This document shows positions 1-5,802 of a stretch of 10,696 bases of DNA, one piece after another. Position 1 is the first letter of the stretch, and each line of letters starts with the position of its first letter. The DNA is from DASPKO01 sp035628055 (GTDB lineage Bacteria > Planctomycetota > Phycisphaerae > Phycisphaerales > UBA1924): the NCBI GenBank assembly GCA_035628055.1, contig DASPKO010000303.1, forward strand, positions 1 to 10,696, read 5' to 3'. Under the pieces are notes generated by a model that saw only the letters and a list, made by a program, of their open reading frames with translations, was not told the origin of the DNA and did not search any database. The translations under genes were made by a program, and so were the position numbers.

Positions 1-222
1 CACGGTCACGACCCGCGGCTGCCAGTTGTCGCGCGCCACGCCCATGAGGGAGGGCTCCGACGAAACCGGGCCCACCTCCGGCGCCGCCGGGTCCAGCGAG
101 GCGAGCTCGACCTCGCCGCCAATCCGCAGCCCGCGGTTGGAGCTCTGGCAGGCTCCCAGCGCGAGCGCGGCGAGCAGACCGAGCGCCGCGGCCTGCGCGC
201 CCCGGTGGATGTGATGTGCCAT
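1..222 (-). CDS. Putative lipoprotein, N-terminal 74 residues (truncated by window edge)
   Basis: The reading frame opens at an ATG at 220-222 and runs off the left edge without a stop. Residues 1-25 form a bacterial lipoprotein signal peptide: a short His/Arg n-region, an Ala/Leu hydrophobic core, and a lipobox ending LALGAC with the lipidated Cys at residue 25. The mature part begins Q-S-S-N-R and is followed by a region rich in Glu, Ala and Pro, with NWQPR near the edge. AGGAG at 230-234, seven bases before the ATG, supports this start. The protein should be exported, cleaved by signal peptidase II (encoded at 5077-5802) and lipid-anchored. I do not recognise the family and the visible part contains no catalytic motif. 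It lies 85 bp downstream of the TPR gene on the same strand, so the two may be cotranscribed. An exact 9-bp inverted repeat (240-258) sits just upstream. Confidence 0.8.
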   Translation of the reverse strand, partial: MAHHIHRGAQAAALGLLAALALGACQSSNRGLRIGGEVELASLDPAAPEVGPVSSEPSLMGVARDNWQPRVVTV

Positions 223-239
223 GAGCGAGCTCCTGCGTC

Positions 240-258
240 GGCGTGCCCCGGGCACGCC
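240..258. repeat. Perfect 9-bp inverted repeat with a 1-base centre
   Basis: GGCGTGCCC, one C, then GGGCACGCC. It lies between the TPR gene stop and the Shine-Dalgarno of the lipoprotein gene. It could be an operator-like palindrome or an RNA hairpin in the lipoprotein leader. There is no T-run after it on either strand, so it is not a standard intrinsic terminator. The symmetry is seen directly; any role is inference, and such palindromes are more likely by chance in DNA this GC-rich. Confidence 0.5.
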
Positions 259-307
259 CCGATCGACCACAAGCCTATCGCCACGGCGCGGCGACGCGGC
301 CGGCCCC

Positions 308-619
308 TCAGGGGGACCACTCGTCGGCCAGGGCCGTGATCTCGCCAAGCGCCTTGGCGTCCCCGGCCTCGCGGGCCGCCTGGGCCCCCTGGCGCAGCGT
401 CGCCAGGGCCCCGTCGCGATTGCCCAACGCCTCCTGCGCCCGCGCCTTGTGGTAATAGGCGTAGAGCGTCCCCGGGTCCGCCGCCAGGCATTTCTCGAAG
501 TGCGCCACCGCTTCCTCATGCCGCCCCCCGGCCGCGTACTCCTGCCCGAGCGCATAGAGCACGAAGGCGTCGGCGGGGTCCGCCTCGAGCATCGCCCTGA
601 GCCGGTCGAGGCGCGACAT
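308..619 (-). CDS. Small tetratricopeptide-repeat (TPR) protein
   Basis: A 103-residue soluble protein without signal peptide or membrane segment. Residues about 16-50 fit one TPR unit (A-x-x-x-x-x-A-L-G-Q-E-Y, then H-E-E-A-V-A-H-F-E-K-C-L-A-A-D-P). Residues 51-82 fit a second (A-Y-Y-H-K-A-R-A, then A-L-G-N-R-D-G-A-L-A-T-L-R). A capping helix reaches the C-terminus, so there are two repeats plus cap. TPRs are protein-interaction scaffolds; no partner can be named from sequence. The start is the ATG at 617-619, with AGGA about nine bases upstream. A much longer frame continues upstream on the same strand, but that part lies antisense to the dehydrogenase gene and has shadow-like composition. 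The gene is divergent from the dehydrogenase gene, 69 bp away, and precedes the lipoprotein gene. Confidence 0.85.
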   Translation of the reverse strand: MSRLDRLRAMLEADPADAFVLYALGQEYAAGGRHEEAVAHFEKCLAADPGTLYAYYHKARAQEALGNRDGALATLRQGAQAAREAGDAKALGEITALADEWSP

Positions 620-688
620 CGGCGTTATCCTACTTCGGACGGGCACGCGGCGCGCCCGTGGGCCCGCGCACGCGAGGAGAACTCGGGC

Positions 689-1579
689 ATGCAGGACATT
701 CGCTCGGTCGGGGTCATCGGCGCGGGGCAGATGGGAAGCGGGATCGCCCAGGTCGCCGCCGTGGCCGGCCTGGGAGTGGCGCTCTACGACGCCGCGCCCG
801 GCGCCGTCGCCAAGGCCCGCGAGGGGCACGCCAAGCGCCTGGCCCGCGAGGTCGAGAAGCAGCGGCTCGCGAAGGCCGATTCCGAGGCCGCCCTCGCCCG
901 CATCCGACCCGCCGAATCCCTCGACGCCCTGGCCGCGTGCGACATCGTCATCGAGGCGATCGTCGAGGACGCCGGCGTGAAGCGCGAGCTCTTCGCTCGG
1001 CTGGCGCGGCTCTTCCCCGCCGAGCGGGCCGGCCCCGCGGGCCCGGTCATCCTCGCCTCGAACACCAGCTCCATCAGCATCACCGAGATCGCCGGGGCGG
1101 TGGGCCCCGCCGGCGCCCCGGAGCGCGTCATCGGCATGCACTTCTTCAACCCCGTGCCGGTGATGAAGCTCGTGGAGGTGATCCGCGGGCTGGCCACCTC
1201 CGAGGCGACCACCGCCCGCGTCGTCGCCCTGGCCCGGGCCATGGGCAAGACCCCCGTGCCGGCGAACGACCGCCCGGGGTTCGTCTCCAACCGCGTCCTC
1301 ATGCCCATGATCAACGAGGCCTTCTTCGCCTGGATGGAGGGCGTCGCCGAGCCCGAGCACATCGACGAGATCATGAAGCTCGGGTGCAACTTCCCGATGG
1401 GCCCGCTCCGCCTGGCCGACTTCATCGGGCTCGACACCTGCCTGCACATCCTGGGCGTGCTCCACCGCGAGCTGGGCGACCCCAAGTACCGCCCCTGCCC
1501 CCTGCTGCGCCAGTTGGTCGCCGCCGGGCGCCTCGGCGACAAGGCCGGCCGCGGCGTCTTCGCCTACCCCGGCTCATGA
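689..1579 (+). CDS. hbd: 3-hydroxyacyl-CoA (3-hydroxybutyryl-CoA type) dehydrogenase
   Basis: This 296-residue enzyme matches the monofunctional family length (about 280-300). It interconverts 3-hydroxyacyl-CoA and 3-oxoacyl-CoA with NAD(P), in beta-oxidation or butanoate/PHB-type metabolism, in the cytoplasm. The N-terminal Rossmann fold shows GAGQMGSG at residues 11-18. By alignment from memory with human HADH, the active-site residues are present: Ser127 in ASNTSS, His151 in GMHFFNPVPVMK, Glu163 in LVEVI and Asn201 in RPGFVSNR. The C-terminal helical dimerisation domain includes GPLRLADFIGLD (residues 238-249) and ends with GDKAGRGVFAY. ATG 689 is chosen because GAGGAG lies nine bases upstream and the fold starts four residues in. 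The frame stays open further upstream, but nothing supports a longer protein. The stop overlaps the next start (ATGA), implying coupled translation with the YkgJ-type gene. The exact chain length specificity is not readable, so the symbol is a family-level guess (alternatives paaH, mmgB). Confidence 0.95.
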   Translation: MQDIRSVGVIGAGQMGSGIAQVAAVAGLGVALYDAAPGAVAKAREGHAKRLAREVEKQRLAKADSEAALARIRPAESLDALAACDIVIEAIVEDAGVKRELFARLARLFPAERAGPAGPVILASNTSSISITEIAGAVGPAGAPERVIGMHFFNPVPVMKLVEVIRGLATSEATTARVVALARAMGKTPVPANDRPGFVSNRVLMPMINEAFFAWMEGVAEPEHIDEIMKLGCNFPMGPLRLADFIGLDTCLHILGVLHRELGDPKYRPCPLLRQLVAAGRLGDKAGRGVFAYPGS

Positions 1580-2094
1580 GCCCTCCCACGCGCCCACGGA
1601 CCGCCGGCTCGGAGGCGCCCGCCGCGGCAGCGCCCGCGCGGCCCCGCGAGTGGTTCGCCGAGGGGCTCCCCGACGACGCCCCCGCCCTCAGCTTCGGGTG
1701 CACGCTCTGCGGCAACTGCTGCTCGGGCCCCCCCGGATACGTGCTCGTCTCCGACGCCGAGGCCCGGGCCCTCGCCGCGCGCCTCAAGATCACGCTCGCG
1801 GACTTCCTCGCCCGCTATACCGCCATCACGCCCGAGGGCCGCTCGCTCATCGAAAAGCCAAGCCCCCGCGGGCTCGACTGCGTCTTCCTGGATCGCGCCG
1901 CCGTCCCCGGCAAGGCCGTATGCGGCGTCTACGAGGACCGCCCCGCCCAGTGCCGGACGTGGCCCTTCTGGCCCAGTGTCGTGCGCTCGCGGGCAGCCTG
2001 GGAGCGGGCCGGCCGGACCTGCCCGGGCATGGGCCGGGGCCGGCCCTACACCGTGCAGCAGGTGCGGGTGCTGCGCGACGCGGTGAAGATCTAA
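1576..2094 (+). CDS. YkgJ-type cysteine cluster protein (UPF0153 / CxxCxxCC family)
   Basis: A 172-residue protein whose first 35 residues are a Pro/Ala-rich, probably disordered tail. The signature is CTLCGNCC (Cys42, 45, 48, 49), followed by LDCVFLD (Cys102), CGVYEDRPAQCRTWPFWP (Cys116 and Cys126) and a last cysteine at 149. This arrangement is typical of the YkgJ family, thought to bind a metal, probably zinc or an iron-sulfur cluster. The biochemical role of the family is not established. The start is the ATG overlapping the dehydrogenase stop by four bases (ATGA), and no independent Shine-Dalgarno is needed in such coupling. Cotranscription with the hydroxyacyl-CoA dehydrogenase is therefore likely, though a functional tie is only inference. 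No signal peptide is seen, so it is probably cytoplasmic. Confidence 0.9.
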   Translation: MSPPTRPRTAGSEAPAAAAPARPREWFAEGLPDDAPALSFGCTLCGNCCSGPPGYVLVSDAEARALAARLKITLADFLARYTAITPEGRSLIEKPSPRGLDCVFLDRAAVPGKAVCGVYEDRPAQCRTWPFWPSVVRSRAAWERAGRTCPGMGRGRPYTVQQVRVLRDAVKI

Positions 2095-2104
2095 GCCCCC
2101 GACG

Positions 2105-2162
2105 GTGCCCGGCCTCAAGCCGCCCGGTGATCGGACCGATCTGCCACCGGAGGCCCGGGCAC
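2105..2162 (+). repeat. Nested inverted repeats in the leader of the HDOD gene
   Basis: Three nested complementary pairs lie in the 116-bp gap before the HDOD gene. The outer pair is GTGCCCGGCCT (2105-2115) with AGGCCCGGGCAC (2151-2162), 11 bp with one bulged C. The middle pair is CCGGT (2124-2128) with ACCGG (2146-2150). The inner pair is GATCGG-A-CCGATC (2129-2141). The RNA could form one long interrupted hairpin. The 3' arm contains CCGGAGGCCCG (2147-2157), repeated exactly at 2194-2204 where it includes the HDOD Shine-Dalgarno. No T-run follows, so it is not an intrinsic terminator. A regulatory leader is possible but unproven. Confidence 0.4.
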
Positions 2163-2195
2163 GCGCCCGCGCCGCGCCGCTCGGTACGCCTGCCC

Positions 2196-2200
2196 GGAGG
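2196..2200 (+). promoter_or_regulatory. Shine-Dalgarno GGAGG of the HDOD gene
   Basis: GGAGG ends 10 bases before ATG 2211. It fixes the start in a frame that stays open far upstream. It lies within the second copy of the 11-base direct repeat CCGGAGGCCCG. Confidence 0.7.
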
Positions 2201-2210
2201 CCCGCCACGC

Positions 2211-3104
2211 ATGGCCGTCCAGACACCCGCACCCCGCGATCAGGTCGTCGCCGCCGCGGTCCGCGAGCTCTCGCACATCGCCACGCTCCCGGAGATCACG
2301 CTCCGGATCATCGCGCTCGTGGAGGACCCCCGGAGCACCGCCCAGGACCTCCACAAGGTGATCGCCAACGACCCGGCCCTCTGCTCGCGCATCCTCAAGG
2401 TCGTCAACTCCGCCTTCTACGGCCTCCCCGGGCAGATCGGGTCGATCAACCGCGCCATCGTCCTCCTGGGCCTCAACGCGGTCAAGAACATCGCCATCGC
2501 GGCCAGCCTGGCCAAGCTCTTCCGCGGCGGGGCCCTCACCCCCAGCTTCAGCGCCAAGGACCTCTGGGCCCACTCCATGGCCGTCGCCGCGGCCAGCAAG
2601 CTCCTCGCCGATTCCATGAAGATGGGCCTCACCGACGAGGCCTTTCTGGCCGGGCTCATCCACGACATCGGAATGGTCGTCGAGATCCAGTACGACCGGA
2701 ACAAGATGATCGAGGTCGTCGAGCGCAGCGCCCCCTCCGGGACCGGCCCCGGCGCCGACATGCTCGCGGCCGAGGAGAGCGTCTTCGGCGCCACCCATCA
2801 GGACTTCGGACGCGGGCTCTGCGAGAAGTGGAAGTTCCCCCGCAGCTTCGCGCACGTTACGGGCCATCACCACGACCCGATGCGCCTCCCGACCGACTCG
2901 CGCACCATGGCCTGCCTGGTCTGCCTCGCCGACCGCATGGCGGGCACGCTCTCGGTCGACTCCGGCGGCTTCCGCCTCGACCTCCCCAGCCTCGCCTACC
3001 CCGCCGACGTCCTCGACGAGCTCAAGCTCACGCAGGCCCGCGTCGACGAGCTGGCGGGCCGCCTCCCCGAGATGCTCGAGGCCGTCCGCCAGATACTCGC
3101 CTGA
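2211..3104 (+). CDS. HDOD domain signalling protein
   Basis: A 297-residue single-domain HDOD protein. Residues 17-37 (ELSHIATLPEITLRIIALVED) begin the domain. Typical blocks follow: D-L-H-K-V-I-A-N-D-P-A-L at 46-57, then R-I-L-K-V-V-N-S-A-F-Y-G at 60-71, then S-I-N-R-A-I-V-L-L-G at 78-87. W119 and H121 precede the A-G-L-I-H-D-I-G segment with HDIG at 151-154. The C-terminal part has ATHQDFGRGLCEKWKFP (194-210) and a His cluster at 219-221. HDOD proteins resemble HD phosphohydrolases but usually lack the full metal-binding set, and act as output or scaffold proteins in signalling, motility or stress control. No receiver, GGDEF or EAL domain is attached, so the partner is unknown. The start is ATG 2211, supported by GGAGG at 2196-2200. 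Unlike its upstream neighbours it has its own 116-bp leader. A strong terminator follows 41 bp after the stop. Confidence 0.93.
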   Translation: MAVQTPAPRDQVVAAAVRELSHIATLPEITLRIIALVEDPRSTAQDLHKVIANDPALCSRILKVVNSAFYGLPGQIGSINRAIVLLGLNAVKNIAIAASLAKLFRGGALTPSFSAKDLWAHSMAVAAASKLLADSMKMGLTDEAFLAGLIHDIGMVVEIQYDRNKMIEVVERSAPSGTGPGADMLAAEESVFGATHQDFGRGLCEKWKFPRSFAHVTGHHHDPMRLPTDSRTMACLVCLADRMAGTLSVDSGGFRLDLPSLAYPADVLDELKLTQARVDELAGRLPEMLEAVRQILA

Positions 3105-3145
3105 CCGGCCCCGATCCCGGCCCACACCGTCTCTTTCTCCCTCCG

Positions 3146-3180
3146 GGCGGACCCCGCGACCACGGGGCCGCCTGTTTTTT
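3146..3180 (+). terminator. Rho-independent terminator after the HDOD gene
   Basis: The stem is GGCGG-(bulged A)-CCCCG (3146-3156), the loop CGACCA (3157-3162), then CGGGG-CCGCC (3163-3172), ten base pairs in all. It is followed by TG and six T (3175-3180). It ends the plus-strand unit of dehydrogenase, YkgJ-type and HDOD genes. On the minus strand the hairpin is not followed by T, so it should not stop transcription of the convergent hydrolase gene. Confidence 0.88.
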
Positions 3181-3197
3181 CTGGCCCGGCCCGCCCC

Positions 3198-3878
3198 TCA
3201 CCCCCTCACGAACGGGTTGCCCCTCTTCTCGCGCCCGATCGTCGTCTCCGGGCCGTGCCCCGGATACACCCGCGTCTCGTCCGGCAGCGTGTACAGCCGC
3301 GCCCGGATCGACCGGTCGAGCGTCTCGAAGTCCGAGCCCGGAAAGTCCGTGCGCCCGATGGACCCGGCGAAGAGCGCGTCCCCCGAGATCACCGCCCCCG
3401 ACTCCGCCTGGTAGAGCGCGATCGACCCCGGCGAGTGCCCGGGCACGTGCCGGACCTCGAACTCCAGCCCGTCGAGCGTGAGGCGGTCCCCCTCGTCCAG
3501 CAGACGGTCGGCGGCCCGGGCGGTCACGGGCATGCCGATCAGCGCGGACAGGTTCGCCTCCGCGTCGGTGAGCCAGTCGCGCTCGTCCCGGTGCACCAGG
3601 AGCATCGCGTCGGGGAACGCGCCCAGCACCGCGTTCACGCCCGCGATGTGATCCAGGTGACAGTGCGTCAGGACCAGCGCCGCGGGCCTGAGCCCCGCCC
3701 GCCGCACGCTGGCCACCAGAGCCTCCGGCTCGAAGCCGGCGTCCACGACCCAGCACGGGCGCCCCGGCGCGGGCGCGCCCGCCGTCACCACGTAGCAGTT
3801 GGTTTCCCAGGGCCCCAGGACGTGCCGCTCCAATCGGGCCGTTGACCGATCCGGCTCCTCGGGCACGCGGGCGGGCAT
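3198..3878 (-). CDS. Metallo-beta-lactamase-fold hydrolase, glyoxalase II / YcbL-like
   Basis: A 226-residue MBL-fold enzyme. The zinc ligands are all visible: THCHLDH at residues 71-77 (His72, His74, Asp76, His77), His148 in VPGHSPGS, Asp167 in SGDALF, and His208 in YPGHGPETT. The segment after Asp167, F-A-G-S-I-G-R-T-D-F-P-G, and the C-terminal E-K-R-G-N-P-F-V are typical of the short YcbL-type branch, which lacks the C-terminal substrate domain of full glyoxalase II. Thioesters such as S-lactoylglutathione or another thiol adduct are likely substrates, but specificity cannot be read here. Persulfide dioxygenase is a less likely alternative. Start choice: ATG 3876-3878. A longer frame begins upstream at about 3962, but it overlaps the divergent gene's start and adds no family sequence. 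No Shine-Dalgarno precedes the ATG, and a TATTAT six bases upstream suggests a leaderless message. Confidence 0.93.
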   Translation of the reverse strand: MPARVPEEPDRSTARLERHVLGPWETNCYVVTAGAPAPGRPCWVVDAGFEPEALVASVRRAGLRPAALVLTHCHLDHIAGVNAVLGAFPDAMLLVHRDERDWLTDAEANLSALIGMPVTARAADRLLDEGDRLTLDGLEFEVRHVPGHSPGSIALYQAESGAVISGDALFAGSIGRTDFPGSDFETLDRSIRARLYTLPDETRVYPGHGPETTIGREKRGNPFVRG

Positions 3879-3883
3879 GGCGG

Positions 3884-3890
3884 CATAATA
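3884..3890. promoter_or_regulatory. Shared AT patch: candidate back-to-back -10 elements
   Basis: On the minus strand TATTAT (3890 to 3885) is followed by six bases and then the ATG of the hydrolase gene, which would place transcription start at or near the A of ATG. On the plus strand the overlapping CATAAT (3884-3889, 5 of 6 to consensus) could serve the repeat-rich membrane protein gene, giving a leader of about 50 bases that contains its Shine-Dalgarno. No convincing -35 box is visible for either. It is a conspicuous AT patch in a 69-bp GC-rich divergent gap. Confidence 0.45.
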
Positions 3891-3932
3891 GAGACGGGCG
3901 ATGCGGGGACGGCCGGCAGCCGCCCACGCCGC

Positions 3933-3938
3933 GGAGGA
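3933..3938 (+). promoter_or_regulatory. Shine-Dalgarno GGAGGA fixing a GTG start
   Basis: GGAGGA ends nine bases before GTG 3948 and is the main reason for choosing that codon as the start of the membrane repeat protein. Confidence 0.75.
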
Positions 3939-3947
3939 CCCCTCACG

Positions 3948-5066
3948 GTGCCCGAGTACCACCCCAACAGTGAACTCCCCGGCAACCCCGCGAGCGGGCC
4001 CGGCACCCCGCCGACACCCTCCCAGCGCCGCCGCGCCCGCGGCCTGCGCACCTCGGTCGCCACGGTCTATTACGTCGCCCTGCTGGCCCTGAGCCTCCTG
4101 GGCCTGATGGCGGGCATGGGCTACTTCGGGCTCCAGCCCCGCGAGTCGCTGGTCGGGGCCGGGGCCGTGGGAATCCTGCTCGCGCTGGCGGTCGCTCCCG
4201 TGCTCATCCAGCTCGACCGGCTCGCGGCCCGGTTCGTCGAGACCCGGGTCTCGCAGAATCTCGACGAGCTCAACCGCAACATCCGCCTGCTGACCGAGCA
4301 GGCCTCGCTCTCCCCCGACGCCCGCCGCGTGCTCAACCGGGGCGTCGAGCGCGAGCTGCTCTGCCGGGCCATCGAGGAGGACATCGCCGGGCAGGACTGG
4401 GACGCCGCCATGGTCCTCTCGGCCGAGCTCGCCGACCGCTTCGGGTACCGCGCCGAGGCCGAGGTCTTCCGCGCCCGGATCGAGAAGGCGCGGGCCGGCG
4501 TGCAGGAGCGCCGCCTCAACGACGCCATCGCCCAGCTCGACGGGCTGATCGTGCAGCGGCGCTGGGAGCAGGCGCTCCGCGAGGCCGCCAGCATCCGCCG
4601 GCTCTTCCCGGACTCGCCCCGCGTCGAGGGGCTGCGCGACCGGGTCGAGCAGGCCCGCAGCGTCTACAAGGCCGACCTGGAGCGCCGCTTCCTCGAGGCC
4701 GCCCGCCAGAACCAGATCGAGGACGCCATGGCCCTGCTCAAGGAGCTGGACACCTACCTCAGCGAGGCCGAGGCCGAGCCCTTCCGCGAGGTGGCCCGGG
4801 GCGTGATCACGCGGGCCCGCGACAACCTCGGGGCCCAGTTCAAGATCGCGGTGCAGGACCGCCAGTGGGCCCTGGCGGCCTCGCTGGGCCGGCGCATCGT
4901 GGCCGAGTTCCCCAACACCCGCATGGCCAACGAGGTCCGCCAGCTCATGGACAGCATCCTCAGCAAGGCCAACACCGCGGGCGCCGTCGGGGCCGTGCCC
5001 GCGCCCGGGGCCCCGACCGTCACCGGCGGGGGCTACGGAGCGGCGACCGCGACCGCCGGGGCCTGA
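3948..5066 (+). CDS. Two-TM membrane protein with tandem ~50-residue helical repeats
   Basis: A 372-residue protein of no family I can name. Residues 1-35 are Pro-rich and end in a basic patch (QRRRARGLR). Two hydrophobic helices follow at about 38-60 and 66-87. From about 90 to 340 the protein is charged and helical, with four units spaced 50-55 residues apart. Each has an aromatic or aliphatic residue plus Ala near the start: DWDAAM at 150, RWEQAL at 205, QIEDAM at 256, QWALAA at 306. Later in the second and fourth units come FPDS and FPNT turns. The architecture looks TPR-like and cytoplasmic, anchored by the N-terminal helices, but topology is inferred. The tail from 341 is Gly/Ala/Thr-rich and probably disordered. 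The GTG start at 3948 is supported by GGAGGA at 3933-3938. The gene is divergent from the MBL hydrolase (69 bp) and convergent with lspA (10 bp apart). A scaffold role is plausible but not shown. Confidence 0.85.
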   Translation: MPEYHPNSELPGNPASGPGTPPTPSQRRRARGLRTSVATVYYVALLALSLLGLMAGMGYFGLQPRESLVGAGAVGILLALAVAPVLIQLDRLAARFVETRVSQNLDELNRNIRLLTEQASLSPDARRVLNRGVERELLCRAIEEDIAGQDWDAAMVLSAELADRFGYRAEAEVFRARIEKARAGVQERRLNDAIAQLDGLIVQRRWEQALREAASIRRLFPDSPRVEGLRDRVEQARSVYKADLERRFLEAARQNQIEDAMALLKELDTYLSEAEAEPFREVARGVITRARDNLGAQFKIAVQDRQWALAASLGRRIVAEFPNTRMANEVRQLMDSILSKANTAGAVGAVPAPGAPTVTGGGYGAATATAGA

Positions 5067-5076
5067 GGCCTCCGGG

Positions 5077-5802
5077 TCAGCCTCCCGACGCCCGCGCTGG
5101 CCCGGCCCGCGCTACCGCGGCCGGATCGCGACGCCACAGATAGACCAGCAGCAGCCCGATCCCGATCAGCAGCAGCAGGTCGGCGACGTTGGAGACATAC
5201 GGCCACACCTCGCGCCCGCCGAACACCCGGAGCTGGCCGGGCCACTCCAACCTCGGGAGCGGATGGAGAAAGTCGCGCACGCAGGCATAGACCAGGCGAT
5301 CGTACAGGTTGCCCAGGCCGCCCCCGATCAGCATCCCCAGGGCCGCGTGCGCCAGCCGGTCCCGCGGCCCGGTCCAGCGCGCAAACATCCACACCCCGAA
5401 GCCCAGCGCCAGCGCGGTGAACCCGACGAAGAACCACCGCGCTCCCGGGCCCACGCCGAAGACCGCGCCCGGGTTGAGCACCAGGGTCAGCTCCAGCAGC
5501 CCCGGAACCACCACCACCGGACGATGCCGCGGGACCAGCAGCCCGATGTGCCGCGGGTCCACGCGCGCCTGCTCCAGCACCTGGCGCCGGGAGACCTCGA
5601 CGGGACGGCCGGCGACCCAGCGAAAAGCCGCGGCCTTGCTGGCCAGGTCGGCCCCCAGCGAGAGAAGCACCGCCACCACCAGCACCGTCCAGGCGCGCGG
5701 GCTGCGCAGCGTCGCGGATGGACCTGGGTCCCGGTCTCCAGGCCCGGGGCGTGGGGCCCCGGCGTTCTGCCCCGGCCCGCCCGGATTCCCTTCGCCGCTC
5801 AC
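5077..5802 (-). CDS. lspA: Lipoprotein signal peptidase (signal peptidase II)
   Basis: LspA cleaves the signal peptide of diacylglyceryl-modified prolipoproteins in the inner membrane. The 241-residue protein is longer than the usual 160-200. Residues 1-36 are a Gly/Pro-rich N-terminal extension, TM1 is about 38-58 with the conserved D52-LASK, and further membrane helices lie at about 122-141, 151-166 and 204-222. Family motifs are present: LVLNPGAVFG (108-117), GGGLGNLYDRL (160-170), VRDF with Asp177, and NVADLLL with Asp208. By analogy with the Pseudomonas aeruginosa structure Asp177 and Asp208 should be the catalytic pair. About 25 extra residues lie between TM1 and LTLVLN. The chosen start is GTG 5800-5802, which overlaps the stop of the DksA-like gene (GTGA), implying translational coupling. 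No other good start precedes TM1. Likely substrates nearby are the M48 protease and the left-edge lipoprotein. Confidence 0.94.
   Translation of the reverse strand: MSGEGNPGGPGQNAGAPRPGPGDRDPGPSATLRSPRAWTVLVVAVLLSLGADLASKAAAFRWVAGRPVEVSRRQVLEQARVDPRHIGLLVPRHRPVVVVPGLLELTLVLNPGAVFGVGPGARWFFVGFTALALGFGVWMFARWTGPRDRLAHAALGMLIGGGLGNLYDRLVYACVRDFLHPLPRLEWPGQLRVFGGREVWPYVSNVADLLLLIGIGLLLVYLWRRDPAAVARAGPARASGG

Noticed and set aside
221..688. Open upstream extension of the dehydrogenase reading frame
   Set aside because: It is antisense to the TPR gene. The Rossmann fold and a good Shine-Dalgarno place the true start at 689, and the extension has no family sequence.
658..1575. Arg/Pro-rich frame ahead of the YkgJ-type gene
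   Set aside because: It is the out-of-frame shadow of the dehydrogenase gene. Real YkgJ homology starts after ATG 1576.
3879..3962. Upstream start for the MBL hydrolase (about 28 extra residues)
   Set aside because: It would overlap the start of the divergent membrane protein, lacks a Shine-Dalgarno, and adds sequence unlike the family.
5065..5084. GAGGC / GCCTC hairpin between the convergent membrane protein and lspA genes as a bidirectional terminator
   Set aside because: The stem is only 5 bp with a 10-base loop, overlaps a stop codon, and has no T-run on either side.
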